Positions 43,147-52,322 of a DNA stretch of 64,000 bases are shown here, one piece after another. The translations under genes and the position numbers were made by a program. Every line of letters begins with the position of its first letter. The first letter of the stretch is position 1. The stretch comes from Acetobacteraceae bacterium AT-5844 (GTDB taxonomy: Bacteria; Pseudomonadota; Alphaproteobacteria; Acetobacterales; Acetobacteraceae): contig JH599958.1 in the NCBI GenBank assembly GCA_000245075.1, forward strand, positions 77,173 through 141,172, in the 5' to 3' direction. The notes under the pieces were generated by a model. The model worked only from the letters and a program-made list of their open reading frames with translations, was not told the origin of the DNA and made no database searches.

Positions 43147-44022
43147 TCATCGTACTCCCGGGCTGGTCTGTACCGGCAAGGATCGCGCGAAGGCCACCAA
43201 CGCATCCGCAGTGGCCTGGGGCTGCTCCGGCAGCAATGCGTGGCCGGCCTGCTCCACCACCGCCAGATGGGTCTGCGGTCCCAGTGCCCCGCGCATGCGC
43301 GCCTCGTCGGGTGGCGGCGCGATCGCATCCTGCGCGGCGGCGAGGTAGAGCAGCGGGTGCCGTTCCCCCGCGCGCAGCCAAGCCTTGCCGGTGGTTGCGG
43401 ATTGGGCGCGGCGCTGTGCCTCGGCCACTGGCTTGTGCCATCCGGCCAACCACACCGAAGCATCGTTGCCCGGCGCGAAATAGGCACGGCGAAGATGGCC
43501 GAGGCGCTCCTCATCCGTCCGGTCCGTATCGAAGCTCGCCGTGATGGAACGTCGGATCTCGGGATCGATATCCGTGCCTAACACCGCCGCCAGCATGGCG
43601 ACACCGCGCACCATCGCGGGGTGGTCGTAGGCCAGCACGCGCGCCACCCAATTGCCAAAGGCATGCCCGGCGACGAGCACGGGCGCGGCCTTCTCGGCAT
43701 CGATCATCGCCGCGATATCGGCTGCGAGGTCGTGCAGCGTCATCCCCTCCCGAATGGGCGCGGAGCCACCGATGCCACGGGGTTCCGGCCGCAACAGGCG
43801 GAAGCCGGCGGCCAGGAGGAGCGGCGCCACGCCATCGAAATCCTCTTGTCCGCGCCCCAGGGACGGGATGAGCACAATCGCGGGCCCTTCACCCTGCACC
43901 GTGTAGGCAATGGCCCCATCGGGCCGCGCCAGCCGCCGCTCCGTGGCGGCAAGAGCGGGAGCCGCGAGTACAACCAGCCCGGCGGAGAGAACAGCCCTGC
44001 GAGGAAGAAATGTCGCGGTCAT
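43147..44022 (-). CDS. Alpha/beta-hydrolase-fold protein lacking the nucleophile serine
   Basis: 291 residues with an N-terminal signal peptide (MTATFLPRRAVLSAGLVVL … ALA), so probably periplasmic or membrane-associated. Fold markers: GPAIVLIPSLGRGQEDFDGVAPLL (oxyanion region) and LLRPEPRGIGGS. The nucleophile elbow GxSxG reads G119-H-A121-F-G, with Ala in place of Ser. The other triad members D232 (AAQDAI) and H261 (AGHALL) are kept. It overlaps the acyl-CoA dehydrogenase by four bases and is the last gene of the acyl-CoA operon. It may be an inactive binding protein or use another mechanism. Confidence 0.85.
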   Translation of the reverse strand: MTATFLPRRAVLSAGLVVLAAPALAATERRLARPDGAIAYTVQGEGPAIVLIPSLGRGQEDFDGVAPLLLAAGFRLLRPEPRGIGGSAPIREGMTLHDLAADIAAMIDAEKAAPVLVAGHAFGNWVARVLAYDHPAMVRGVAMLAAVLGTDIDPEIRRSITASFDTDRTDEERLGHLRRAYFAPGNDASVWLAGWHKPVAEAQRRAQSATTGKAWLRAGERHPLLYLAAAQDAIAPPPDEARMRGALGPQTHLAVVEQAGHALLPEQPQATADALVAFARSLPVQTSPGVR

Positions 44023-45095
44023 GCAGCAGCCTCCAGGCCAGAAGCATCCATAAACCTAGCGCGGTGGAAGGAGGCCGAACCATAGGCATTTGTGAGAACC
44101 ATGGCCCGGCGCAGGAAAAGGCCGATATCGTGCTCATCCGTATAGCCGACGGCACCATGCATCTGCACGGCCTCACGCGTCACCAGCATGGCTGCCTCCG
44201 CTGCCCGCGCCTTGGCGCGGGAGACGGCGGCACGTGCCGAGCTACCTGCATCCATGCCCCGCGCCGCGCCTTCCACACTGGCCCGACACAGCGTGATCTG
44301 AATTCGGAGGTCTGCCGACCGGTGCTGCAACGCCTGGAAACTGCCGAGCGGCTTGCCGAATTGCTGGCGCGTGCGCAGATAGTCGAGCGTCATGGCAAAG
44401 GCGCGCTCCATCAGCCCCAGCAAACTGGCCGCGGTGGTGAGTGCTGCTTCCTCCAGCGCCTGCGCCATCGCGTCTCCGACATCGCCATGCAGACGCCGTG
44501 CCTTGGAAAGGTCGGGCTCCAGCGTGCCGAAATTGCTGCCATCCTGTGTGCGTTGCAGCCGTGGAGCCTGGGCGGAAGCCGGAAGGGCGTAAAGCGCCAG
44601 CGCGCCCCCTTCCCGCACCGGCACCAGAAACGTTTCCGCACCGGCGGCCTGGGGCAGAAACAACCGGGCACCGTCGGGCGTGCCAGGCACCTCCAGACTG
44701 TCCACCGCTTCCTGCCACCCGGTGAGCACCAGGCTGCGCCCTTCCAACAGGCCGGGTAACAGGCTCTCGTCGCCGATCGCCGCCAGCAGCCGGGCGGAGA
44801 GCGCGCCAGCTATCAGCGGTTCCGGCGCGAGGGCCTGCCCCAGCTCCTCCGCCAGCGCACAGGCTTCCGCCATGCCGAGCCCGAAGCCGCCATGCGCTTC
44901 CGGTACGCGCAGGCCAATCCAGCCCTGCTCGCCCATGGCTTGCCAGATGGCGGGGTCAAAGCCAGGCTCAGCATAGCGTAACGCGCGCACGCGGGCGAAG
45001 TCGCCGTGCCGGGGGGCGAGTCCCGCCGCGCTTTCCCGGATCATACGGATCGATTCCCGCCGGTCCGCCTCGGCCTGTTCCATCACGCCGTCCAT
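44019..45095 (-). CDS. Acyl-CoA dehydrogenase-family protein
   Basis: 358 residues from ATG 45095. Acyl-CoA dehydrogenase pattern: QGWIGLRVPEAHGGFGLGMAEACALAEELGQ, the C-terminal helical domain TLDYLRTRQQFGKPLGSFQALQHRSADL, and QMHGAVGYTDEHDIGLFLRR. The central beta domain is short and lacks the usual YAxTE-G-GSD signature, as in the smaller partner subunits of heterodimeric acyl-CoA dehydrogenases. It begins 13 bases inside the acyl-CoA synthetase gene. It may pair with the dehydrogenase at 48420. FAD-dependent alpha,beta-oxidation of an acyl-CoA is expected. Confidence 0.88.
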   Translation of the reverse strand: MDGVMEQAEADRRESIRMIRESAAGLAPRHGDFARVRALRYAEPGFDPAIWQAMGEQGWIGLRVPEAHGGFGLGMAEACALAEELGQALAPEPLIAGALSARLLAAIGDESLLPGLLEGRSLVLTGWQEAVDSLEVPGTPDGARLFLPQAAGAETFLVPVREGGALALYALPASAQAPRLQRTQDGSNFGTLEPDLSKARRLHGDVGDAMAQALEEAALTTAASLLGLMERAFAMTLDYLRTRQQFGKPLGSFQALQHRSADLRIQITLCRASVEGAARGMDAGSSARAAVSRAKARAAEAAMLVTREAVQMHGAVGYTDEHDIGLFLRRAMVLTNAYGSASFHRARFMDASGLEAAA

Positions 45096-47236
45096 GTCCG
45101 TTTCTCCCCTTCTGCCGGCGTGGCCAGGCCGATGAGGCCGTCCACCGCCACGATGCCGCCGGCGCCGCAGATCAGCGGGTTGATGTCCAGTTCCAGAATG
45201 CGCGGATGCCGTGCCATCAGCTCCCCCACCCGGCAAAGGATGCCGGAGAGCGCCTCCAGATCGACCATTGTGCCGCCGCGAAAGCCCTTGAGCAGCCGGG
45301 CGCCACGCAAACTTTCCAGCATGGCGCGCGCCTGCGCCGGAGAGAGCGGTGCCGGGGCGACCGCCACATCCTCGAGCAATTCCACCAGCACACCGCCGAG
45401 CCCCACGACGACCACGGGGCCGAATAACGGGTCCCGATGCGCGCCCACCATCACTTCAAGCCCTGGCGGCAGCATTGGCTGCACCAACACACCATCGAGC
45501 ACCGCGCCTGGAGCGGCGTGGGCGGCATTGGCCAGGATCTCGGCATGTGCCGTGCGAACGGCCTCCGCGTCCCGCAGGTTCAGCCGCACCACACCGGCTT
45601 CGGTCTTGTGCGGCAACGCCACGCTCTCCGCCTTCAACACGACGGGAAAGCCGATGCGCATGGCAACGGCAATGGCTTCCTCCGCATCTTGCACCAACAC
45701 ATCTGGCACCACCGGAACGCCGCAGGCAGCCAACACCACCTTGGCGGCCCTTTCGGTCATGAAAGGGCCTTTGCCAAGTAGCGCCGCGATCTCCGCGTGC
45801 TGCGCATCACCGATCAGGTTGGAAGGCGCTTCCCGCGGCCGCGCGCGCCGCGCCGCGCGCGTCCTCCACACGGCGATTGCGGAGAAGCACCGCTCCACGC
45901 TGGCGAAAAGCGCAGCGCCGGGCACGGCTTCGGCGGCGATCGTCCCCTCGCCTTCCCGACGCTCCGCCACCCAGGGAACGCAAAGAAAGCGACCTTCCCG
46001 CGCAGCGATCTCCGCCAAAACGGGAATCCGGGATAGCGAAAACGGGTAGGCATGAGTGTTCGGGTAAAGCAGCAGGCCGAAAGCCGGATCTCGCGCCAGA
46101 GCGCCCGTGCAGGCGGCCAGTGCGTCAGGGTCGTTCAGCACCTGAGCCGTCAGGTCGCAAGGGTTCCGGGCGGAGCCGTATTCCGGGATGCGCGCCTCCA
46201 GCACCGCCTGCGCCTCGGGGCCGGGCTGCGGCAAGGCCACGCCATGCCGCTCCGCCGCATCGGCCGCCAGAATGCATGCGCCACCAGAGGTAGAGACAAC
46301 GGCCACGCCCTCCCCGCGCGGAACCACCGGCGCTCTCGCCAGGAAGGAGGCGAGTTCCATCATCTCCCCCAGTTCCTCGGCCACCACGGCACCCACGCCC
46401 TCCAGCGCCGCGCGCCACACGGCATGCCCACCCGCAACCGCGCCGGTGTGGGACAGCGCCGCCGCGGCACCCGTCTGGCCTGAGGCCATCTTGTGCACCA
46501 CCACCGGCTTCCCGGCGGCCTCAGCACGCGCAATCGCCTCCAGCAGCCGGTGCGGCTGGCCCAGCCCCTCCAGCACGCAGGCGATGGCGGCACAATCCGG
46601 TGCGTCGGCCAGGAAGCCGACGAGGTCCGCCACGTCCAGCCCGGCGGCATTTCCCGTGGTCAGAACATGGCTGATGGGCACGCCCCGCTCCACGGCCTGT
46701 GCCAGCGCGAAGCCCACGGCGCCAGACTGGCTGGCTATCCCGACAGCGGGCAGGCGTGGCGTCTGCGGCGGACACACCGGCGGTCCCGCTGAGAAGGTAA
46801 CGCCCGCGCCGCTGCCAAAATGCGCGAAGCCAAGGCAATTGGGCCCAAGCAATGGCAGCCCGGCCTCTTGCGCCCGCGCAGCCAGCGTGGCCTGGGCCGC
46901 GACGCGCTCCGGCAGGCCGGTTTCGGCGAAGCCTGCCGCGAAGACCACCACCCCGCCCGCCCCGATCGCAATGGCGTCTTCCACCACGGAAGCAACGCCT
47001 TCGCGCGGGGCCGCGATGGCAACGCAGTCCAGCGGCTCGGGCAGCGCGGAAAGCGCCGGGTAGCACCGGCGCTCACCGATCTCGGCATAGCGCGGGTTGA
47101 CCAGGTGAATGCGCCCGTCAAATGCTGAAAGATTCTCCAGCACCCGCGCACCGAAGGCACCCGGCCGCGCCGTTGCGCCGACGATGGCGATGCTACGAGG
47201 CTGAAAAAAACGCCGCAGCCGGGCGCTGGAGATCAC
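45083..47236 (-). CDS. ADP-forming acyl-CoA synthetase (acetate-CoA ligase family, fused subunits)
   Basis: 717 residues from GTG 47236, which overlaps the previous stop (GTGA) and follows GGAGG; an ATG at 47260 is less likely. Domains: N-terminal CoA-binding (RSIAIVGATARPGAFGARVL), flavodoxin-like ligase domains with the phospho-His region AALSHTGAVAGG, and a C-terminal ATP-grasp domain (about residues 485-717: LLGKGPFMTERAAKVVLAACGVPVVPD, FPVVLKAESVALPHKTEAGVVRLNL). The family makes acyl-CoA from acid, ATP and CoA. It probably activates the acid entering this operon. Confidence 0.9.
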   Translation of the reverse strand: MISSARLRRFFQPRSIAIVGATARPGAFGARVLENLSAFDGRIHLVNPRYAEIGERRCYPALSALPEPLDCVAIAAPREGVASVVEDAIAIGAGGVVVFAAGFAETGLPERVAAQATLAARAQEAGLPLLGPNCLGFAHFGSGAGVTFSAGPPVCPPQTPRLPAVGIASQSGAVGFALAQAVERGVPISHVLTTGNAAGLDVADLVGFLADAPDCAAIACVLEGLGQPHRLLEAIARAEAAGKPVVVHKMASGQTGAAAALSHTGAVAGGHAVWRAALEGVGAVVAEELGEMMELASFLARAPVVPRGEGVAVVSTSGGACILAADAAERHGVALPQPGPEAQAVLEARIPEYGSARNPCDLTAQVLNDPDALAACTGALARDPAFGLLLYPNTHAYPFSLSRIPVLAEIAAREGRFLCVPWVAERREGEGTIAAEAVPGAALFASVERCFSAIAVWRTRAARRARPREAPSNLIGDAQHAEIAALLGKGPFMTERAAKVVLAACGVPVVPDVLVQDAEEAIAVAMRIGFPVVLKAESVALPHKTEAGVVRLNLRDAEAVRTAHAEILANAAHAAPGAVLDGVLVQPMLPPGLEVMVGAHRDPLFGPVVVVGLGGVLVELLEDVAVAPAPLSPAQARAMLESLRGARLLKGFRGGTMVDLEALSGILCRVGELMARHPRILELDINPLICGAGGIVAVDGLIGLATPAEGEKRTWTA

Positions 47237-48423
47237 CTTGCATCCTCCGGCGAAAGCCATTCGGAGAGCACGTCATCCGTATGCTCGCCGAGGCGGGGCG
47301 GCACACGGTCATAGGCAATCGGGGTCTCGGAAAAGTTCACCGGATTAGCGATGAAAGGCAGATCGCCGCCGTCCGGATGCGGCATATGCCGCCACATGCG
47401 CCGATGGTTGAGTTGTGGGTCCTCCGCCGCAGCCCCAAAATCATTGATGGGGCCAGAGGAAATGCCAGCGTCATTCAGCCGCGCTACCCACTCTGCCGCA
47501 CCACGCGCCATCAGCGCCTGCTGCAACAGGGGCAGCAAATCCGGTTTGTGCGCCATGCGCTGGCGGTTCGTGGCAAACCGCGCGTCCTCCGCCACGCCGT
47601 CGAGCCCCAGCACGGAGCAGAATTGCGCGAATTGCCGGTCGTTCCCAACGGCCACCATCAAAGGGCGGTCGGCAGTGTCAAAGGCCTGCCAGGGCGTGTT
47701 GATCTGCGAGGCGGTGCCCGCCCGGACCGGCATGCGGCCGGAGATAAGGTAATTCATGGCAATATGCGAATGTGCGGCAAGCTGCGCGTCCAGCAAGGCA
47801 AGATCGATATGCTGCCCACGGCCGGAGACCGTGTCGCGGTGGTGCAGGGCGGCCAGAATGGCGATGGTGGCGTAGAAGCCCGCATTGAGGTCGGAAACGC
47901 TGTAGCCAACCAGCGCGGGACCGGCACCCGGCTCGCCGTCCGGTTGACCAGTGACGCTCATCAGCCCGCTCATCGCCTGAAAGATCGGGTCGTATCCGGG
48001 CATTGCGGCATAGGGGCCGCTCTGCCCGAACCCGGTGATGGAGCAGTAGACGAGGCGTGGATTGATGTCGGCCAGCGCGGCGTAATCCAGGCCATACCGG
48101 GCCAGCCCACCGGCCTTGAAGTTCTCGATGAATACATCCGCCTTTGCCGCCAACGCGCGCAACCGGGCCTGACCCTCCGCGGCCGAAATATCGATGGCGA
48201 CAGACCGCTTGCCCCGGTTCATGGCAAGGTAGGAGGAAGTTTCGCCCGTTTCCTTCCCCTCCGCGTCTCGGCGGGGGAAACCCATGCGGCGCACGTCATC
48301 GCCGCCTTTCGGATGCTCCACCTTCACGACATCCGCGCCGAAATCCGCCAGAATCTGCGCCGCCCAGGGTCCAGCGAACACCCGCGTCATGTCCAGTACA
48401 CGGATACGTGGCAGGGCACTCAT
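47233..48423 (-). CDS. Family III CoA-transferase (CaiB/Frc-like)
   Basis: 396 residues. Typical pattern: IRVLDMTRVFAGPWAAQILADFGADVVKVE, NRGKRSVAIDI, FIENFKAGGLARYGLD, YCSITGFGQSGP, and the catalytic Asp at D178 in VSDLNAGFYAT. The fold forms interlocked dimers and moves CoA between carboxylic acids via an aspartyl-CoA. It overlaps the genes on both sides by four bases. A second member is at 51081, so the operon has two different CoA transfer steps or a heteromeric enzyme. Confidence 0.93.
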   Translation of the reverse strand: MSALPRIRVLDMTRVFAGPWAAQILADFGADVVKVEHPKGGDDVRRMGFPRRDAEGKETGETSSYLAMNRGKRSVAIDISAAEGQARLRALAAKADVFIENFKAGGLARYGLDYAALADINPRLVYCSITGFGQSGPYAAMPGYDPIFQAMSGLMSVTGQPDGEPGAGPALVGYSVSDLNAGFYATIAILAALHHRDTVSGRGQHIDLALLDAQLAAHSHIAMNYLISGRMPVRAGTASQINTPWQAFDTADRPLMVAVGNDRQFAQFCSVLGLDGVAEDARFATNRQRMAHKPDLLPLLQQALMARGAAEWVARLNDAGISSGPINDFGAAAEDPQLNHRRMWRHMPHPDGGDLPFIANPVNFSETPIAYDRVPPRLGEHTDDVLSEWLSPEDAR

Positions 48424-49586
48424 GCTGGCAGGTCCAGCACGTTCCGGGCCAGGATGTTGCGCAGGATTTCCGAGGAACCGCCGAAAATGGTGGAAGGACG
48501 TGCCAGCAGAAACTGCCCGGCCGGATGCAATTCCTCCCCCGGCATCGGGTCCAGCAAACCGGCATGGCCGCCGGCCACCTCCAGCATCTCTTCAGTGATG
48601 CGCTGGAATAGCTCCGTCTGCACGATTTTCAGAATGGAGACATCAGGCCCCAAAGTCTCCCCACGCCTCAGCGCCGCGACAAAGGATTCGTAGAGCTCTT
48701 TCAGATCATCCAGCTCCATCGCGAAGCGCGCGTAGCGGTCGCGGAACACCGGGTCCCTGTCCTTCCCAACAGCCTCAGCCAGCCGCCAAAGCCGCGCAAG
48801 GCCATTGGATGAGAGTTTGGGAGAACCGATGGCAATACGCTCGAACCCCAGCAGAGCCTTGGCATAGGTCCAGCCCTGGTTGACCTCGCCGACCACCATG
48901 TCCTTCGGCACGCGGACATTGTCGAAGAAGATCTCGCAGAACTCGTCATGCAGATCGAGGTTGATGATCGGACGGATGGTAATGCCCGGTGCATCCGCCG
49001 GCATCAGCAGGAAGGAGATGCCTTGCTGCTTCTTGCCAGACTTATCCGTGCGGGCGAGGACGAAGAGCCAGTTGGCATCATTGGCGAGGGTGATCCAGGT
49101 CTTCTGCCCGTTCAACACCCAGTGGTCTCCCGCATCGGCCGCATCCAGCCGCAGTGCGGCGAGATCCGAACCCGCTCCGGGCTCCGAATATCCCTGAGCC
49201 CAGATATCCTCGCCGGAGAGAATGCGGGGCAGGAAACGCCGCTTCTGCTCTTCCGTGCCATGCTTGATCAGCAGAGGGCCGAGCATGATCAAACCCATGT
49301 CGCTGACCCGGGCGCAGCCATGCCGCTCCAGTTCCTCGATCATGATGAGCTGCTTGGTGGCGCCAAGGCCCATCCCGCCATATTCCTGCGGCCAGTTGGG
49401 AGCCAGCCAGCCCTTGCGGGAGAGTGCGAGATACCAGGGACGATTCTCGTGCCAGTGCAGGCGTCGGCGGGGAAAACGCATTTCCGCCGGATAGTTTGCC
49501 TCTATCCATTGCCGTACATGCAGGCGGAAGCTGGCATCATCCAAGGCATCAAGCGCTTCGGGCGACAGGTCGATCTCGGTTTCCAT
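48420..49586 (-). CDS. Acyl-CoA dehydrogenase
   Basis: 388 residues, full-length family member. N-terminal helices EANYPAEMRFPRRRLHWHENRPWYLALSRKGWLAPNWPQEYGGMG, FAD/substrate signature WAQGYSEPGAGSDLAALRL, TWITLANDANWLFVLARTDKSGKKQQGISFLLM, and the C-terminal domain ending GGSSEILRNILARNVLDLPA. It catalyses alpha,beta-desaturation of an acyl-CoA, passing electrons to ETF. The start at 49586 is set by the conserved N-terminal pattern; upstream sequence belongs to the hydratase gene. It ends by ATGA overlap with the CoA-transferase. Confidence 0.95.
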   Translation of the reverse strand: METEIDLSPEALDALDDASFRLHVRQWIEANYPAEMRFPRRRLHWHENRPWYLALSRKGWLAPNWPQEYGGMGLGATKQLIMIEELERHGCARVSDMGLIMLGPLLIKHGTEEQKRRFLPRILSGEDIWAQGYSEPGAGSDLAALRLDAADAGDHWVLNGQKTWITLANDANWLFVLARTDKSGKKQQGISFLLMPADAPGITIRPIINLDLHDEFCEIFFDNVRVPKDMVVGEVNQGWTYAKALLGFERIAIGSPKLSSNGLARLWRLAEAVGKDRDPVFRDRYARFAMELDDLKELYESFVAALRRGETLGPDVSILKIVQTELFQRITEEMLEVAGGHAGLLDPMPGEELHPAGQFLLARPSTIFGGSSEILRNILARNVLDLPA

Positions 49587-49633
49587 CGGCGTTCTCCAGC
49601 CGGGCTCTGGCGGCCCGTTCTCGGCGGGTGGGA

Positions 49634-50431
49634 TCAGCGACCCACGAAGACAGGCTTGCGCTTCTCCGCGAAGGCGCGTTGTGCCTCCCTCGTATCCTCC
49701 GTGCGGGCCAGCGCCACGGTCTGGCTCTGCTCGTAGCGATAGCCGTCGCGCAGCGGCATCTCCTCGGTCATGCCGAAGGAGCGCTTGGCCGCCTGCACCG
49801 CCAGCGGACTCTTCGCCGCGATCTGCTTCGCGATAGACAGCGCCTCTGGCATCAGCGCCTCCGGCGCCACGCAGGCGGAAGCGGCATTCATCCGCAACAG
49901 CTCCGGCCCGGTGATGCGCTTGGCTGTGTAGATCATCAGCCGCGCATCGGACTGACCGAAGAAGCGCATCACATGCCGCACGCCCCCGGCAAGGCCGACA
50001 TCCACCTCCGTCATCGCCAGGAAAGCGCTTTCCGAAACCACCAGGATGTCGCAGCAGAGGGCCAGAACGCAGCCCGCGCCGATGGCCGCGCCATTCACCG
50101 CCGCGATCACCGGCTTGCCGCATTCCATCACGGCATCGAATGCCGCGCGTACCAAGCGGTTATGACGCGGATAAGCACCGGCTTCCTCCGATAGATTGGG
50201 CCGCTCCCGCAAATCAGCCCCCGCTGAGAATGCTCGCCCATCGCCAGTGAGAACGATGGCCCGCACCTCCGGCAGGTCGCTCAAGGTGTCGAACACCCGC
50301 ACGATTTCCTCGCGGAACAAGCGGTCCTGCGCATTCACCGGCGGCGCCTGCATCGTCACCGTCGCGACATGCTCCTCCAGGCTCACGCGAAAGCGCTGCA
50401 AGCCTTGGAATAGGTCAGGCATGACGCTCAT
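49634..50431 (-). CDS. Enoyl-CoA hydratase/isomerase-family protein
   Basis: 265 residues of the crotonase fold. Oxyanion hole residues in FSAGADLRERPNLS and VNGAAIGAGCVLALCCDILV; the second catalytic Glu is in LAMTEVDVGLAGGVRH, while the first position reads in the GCV segment without a Glu. The C-terminal helices (KSPLAVQAAKRSF) are standard. It hydrates or isomerises the enoyl-CoA produced by the acyl-CoA dehydrogenase next to it. ATGA overlap with the CMD-like gene, and 47 bases before the dehydrogenase. Confidence 0.93.
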   Translation of the reverse strand: MSVMPDLFQGLQRFRVSLEEHVATVTMQAPPVNAQDRLFREEIVRVFDTLSDLPEVRAIVLTGDGRAFSAGADLRERPNLSEEAGAYPRHNRLVRAAFDAVMECGKPVIAAVNGAAIGAGCVLALCCDILVVSESAFLAMTEVDVGLAGGVRHVMRFFGQSDARLMIYTAKRITGPELLRMNAASACVAPEALMPEALSIAKQIAAKSPLAVQAAKRSFGMTEEMPLRDGYRYEQSQTVALARTEDTREAQRAFAEKRKPVFVGR

Positions 50432-51054
50432 TCTCCCTTGGCCTCCGCCGTGGCCGTGCAGCGTGCCGGCGGCAGCTCCGGCAGCCCCTTGCCGGCCCAG
50501 GCCAGTGGCCGCAAAGGCGGCTCCACGCCATCCGGCAGCGGAATCTCATGGGCGTTCAAGGTCATGGAAACCATCGTGTAATAGCCAATGACTGCCGTCA
50601 GCTCGACTACGCCGCGCTCACCCCAGCGGTCCTTCACCGCACGATATACCGGCATCGGAACCTGGCCGGTCTGCTGAATTTCCCGGCTATACTCGTAAAC
50701 TTCCGCTTCGGCAGGATCGGCGATCTCCGGCGCTTCACCTACACGGATGGCCTCGATGACAGCGGCGGAAAGCCCGGCATCAGCGGCTGCGCGAGCGTGG
50801 ACCCACCATTCGATCTGGCTACCCCAGCGGCGCCCCGTCACCAGAATGGCGAGCTCGTTGAGTTGGCGTGGCAGCACCGTACCGAAGCGGAGGATTTCTC
50901 CCAGCTTTGACCAACGTTCTGCGAGCTCCGGGCTATGGATTGCCGCGCGGAGCGGACCGATCACGGCGCCACGGGGGCCAGCCACCACGGCGTCGTAGAT
51001 ACGGCGCTGCTCGGGCGAAAGCTCCGCCGGGCCTGGAAGATTGATGCGAGCCAT
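50428..51054 (-). CDS. Carboxymuconolactone decarboxylase-like (CMD/AhpD fold) protein
   Basis: 208 residues from ATG 51054 (AGGATA upstream). CMD core LNELAILVTGRRWGSQIEWWVHARAAADAGLS and the helix following it; the CxxC peroxidase motif is absent. It resembles the protein at 1415-1987 over the same block, so these are two paralogues in one window. In an acyl-CoA operon its function is unclear: perhaps a lactone or beta-keto acid step. Confidence 0.85.
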   Translation of the reverse strand: MARINLPGPAELSPEQRRIYDAVVAGPRGAVIGPLRAAIHSPELAERWSKLGEILRFGTVLPRQLNELAILVTGRRWGSQIEWWVHARAAADAGLSAAVIEAIRVGEAPEIADPAEAEVYEYSREIQQTGQVPMPVYRAVKDRWGERGVVELTAVIGYYTMVSMTLNAHEIPLPDGVEPPLRPLAWAGKGLPELPPARCTATAEAKGE

Positions 51055-51080
51055 GGCGTATCCTTTTTCTCCCGCTGCGG

Positions 51081-52322
51081 TCACAGCACGCCCTGCCGGG
51101 AGAGCGCCTCTCGTGCGGCGTCATCCAGCCCCAGCTCCGCCAGGATTTCATCGTTATGCTGGCCAAGGGTGGGCGGAGCGCGGTCGAAGCGCAGCGGTGC
51201 ATCCTGGAAGCGCAGTGGACTCACCACCTGTGGTACCGTGCCAGCCAGGGGGTGCGGCAGGTGTCGCAGCATTTCCCGATGCTGAATCTGCGGGTCGTCG
51301 AAAACCTGCGGCACGGTGTTAATCGGCGCACAGGGAACGCCTGCCTCATCCAGCCGCCGGGTCAGCTCCCCCTTGGTAAAGTGCGAGAACGCCTCGTTCA
51401 GCAGCGGCGTCAGCGCGGCATTGTTCCTTACGCGGCCTGCATTCGTGGCGAAGCGCTCGTCACTGCCCCATTCAGGATGGCCGACGGCCTCGCACAACTT
51501 CCGAAACTGCCCGTCATTACCGACAGCAAGGACAAGCTGTCCATCAGCACAGGTGAACACGTCCTGCGGCTGAATATTCGGGTGCCGGTTGCCACCCTGC
51601 TTCGGTACCTTGCCACCCACCAGCCAGTTCATCGCCTGGTTGGCCAGAAAGGCAGCCTGCACATCCAACATCGCGAGGTCGATGGTGTCACCCTGCCCCG
51701 TTTCCGCGCGCCGCGCCAGCGCGCCCAGCACCGCCACCGTCGCGTACATGCCGGTCATCAGGTCCACGATCGGAACGCCCACCTTCTGCGGGCCTGCGCC
51801 AGGCATGCCGTCGCGCTCGCCGGTCACGCTCATCAGCCCGCCCATGGCCTGCACGGCAAAGTCATAGGCCGCCTGGTCACGGCGTGGCCCATCTTGCCCA
51901 AAGCCCGTGACAGAGCAATAAATCAGGCGTGGGTTGATGGCACGTAATGATGCCGCATCAAGCCCATAACGCGCCAACGCACCGGCCTTGAAGTTCTCGA
52001 TGACAATATCCGATGTCGCCGCCAGCTTGCGCAGGATCTCCTGCCCCTCCGGCTTTGCCATGTCGATGGTCAGGGAACGCTTGCCGCGGTTGACAGCCAG
52101 GAAATAGCCAGCCTCCCGCGTCGGGTTCCCCTCTTTGTCATTGAGGAAGGGCGGGCCCCAGCCGCGCGTATCGTCACCGGCACCGGGGCGCTCAACCTTG
52201 ATGACGTCAGCGCCCATATCAGCCAGAATCTGCGTCGCCCAAGGCGCCGCCATGATCCGGCTGAGATCCAGCACGCGGATATGGGCGAGCGGCCCACTGC
52301 GGGCCTTCTCTGCCTCAGGCAT
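51081..52322 (-). CDS. Family III CoA-transferase (CaiB/Frc-like)
   Basis: 413 residues from ATG 52322. Pattern: IRVLDLSRIMAAPWATQILADMGADVIKVE, VNRGKRSLTIDM, VIENFKAGALARYGLD, YCSVTGFGQDGPR, and the catalytic Asp D187 in VPIVDLMTGMYAT. It is paralogous to the protein at 47233. It begins eight bases inside the GST gene and ends 26 bases before the CMD-like gene. CoA transfer to the acid substrate of the operon is expected. Confidence 0.94.
   Translation of the reverse strand: MPEAEKARSGPLAHIRVLDLSRIMAAPWATQILADMGADVIKVERPGAGDDTRGWGPPFLNDKEGNPTREAGYFLAVNRGKRSLTIDMAKPEGQEILRKLAATSDIVIENFKAGALARYGLDAASLRAINPRLIYCSVTGFGQDGPRRDQAAYDFAVQAMGGLMSVTGERDGMPGAGPQKVGVPIVDLMTGMYATVAVLGALARRAETGQGDTIDLAMLDVQAAFLANQAMNWLVGGKVPKQGGNRHPNIQPQDVFTCADGQLVLAVGNDGQFRKLCEAVGHPEWGSDERFATNAGRVRNNAALTPLLNEAFSHFTKGELTRRLDEAGVPCAPINTVPQVFDDPQIQHREMLRHLPHPLAGTVPQVVSPLRFQDAPLRFDRAPPTLGQHNDEILAELGLDDAAREALSRQGVL

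Noticed and set aside
45006..49736. Several long plus-strand frames (45006-46049, 46188-47063, 47122-48693, 48948-49736)
   Set aside because: All are antisense to the overlapping acyl-CoA operon genes, whose domains are clear. The plus-strand products have no family pattern.
48420..50123. N-terminal extension of the acyl-CoA dehydrogenase to 567 residues
   Set aside because: The first 179 codons are the out-of-frame shadow of the enoyl-CoA hydratase gene; the family pattern begins at 49586.
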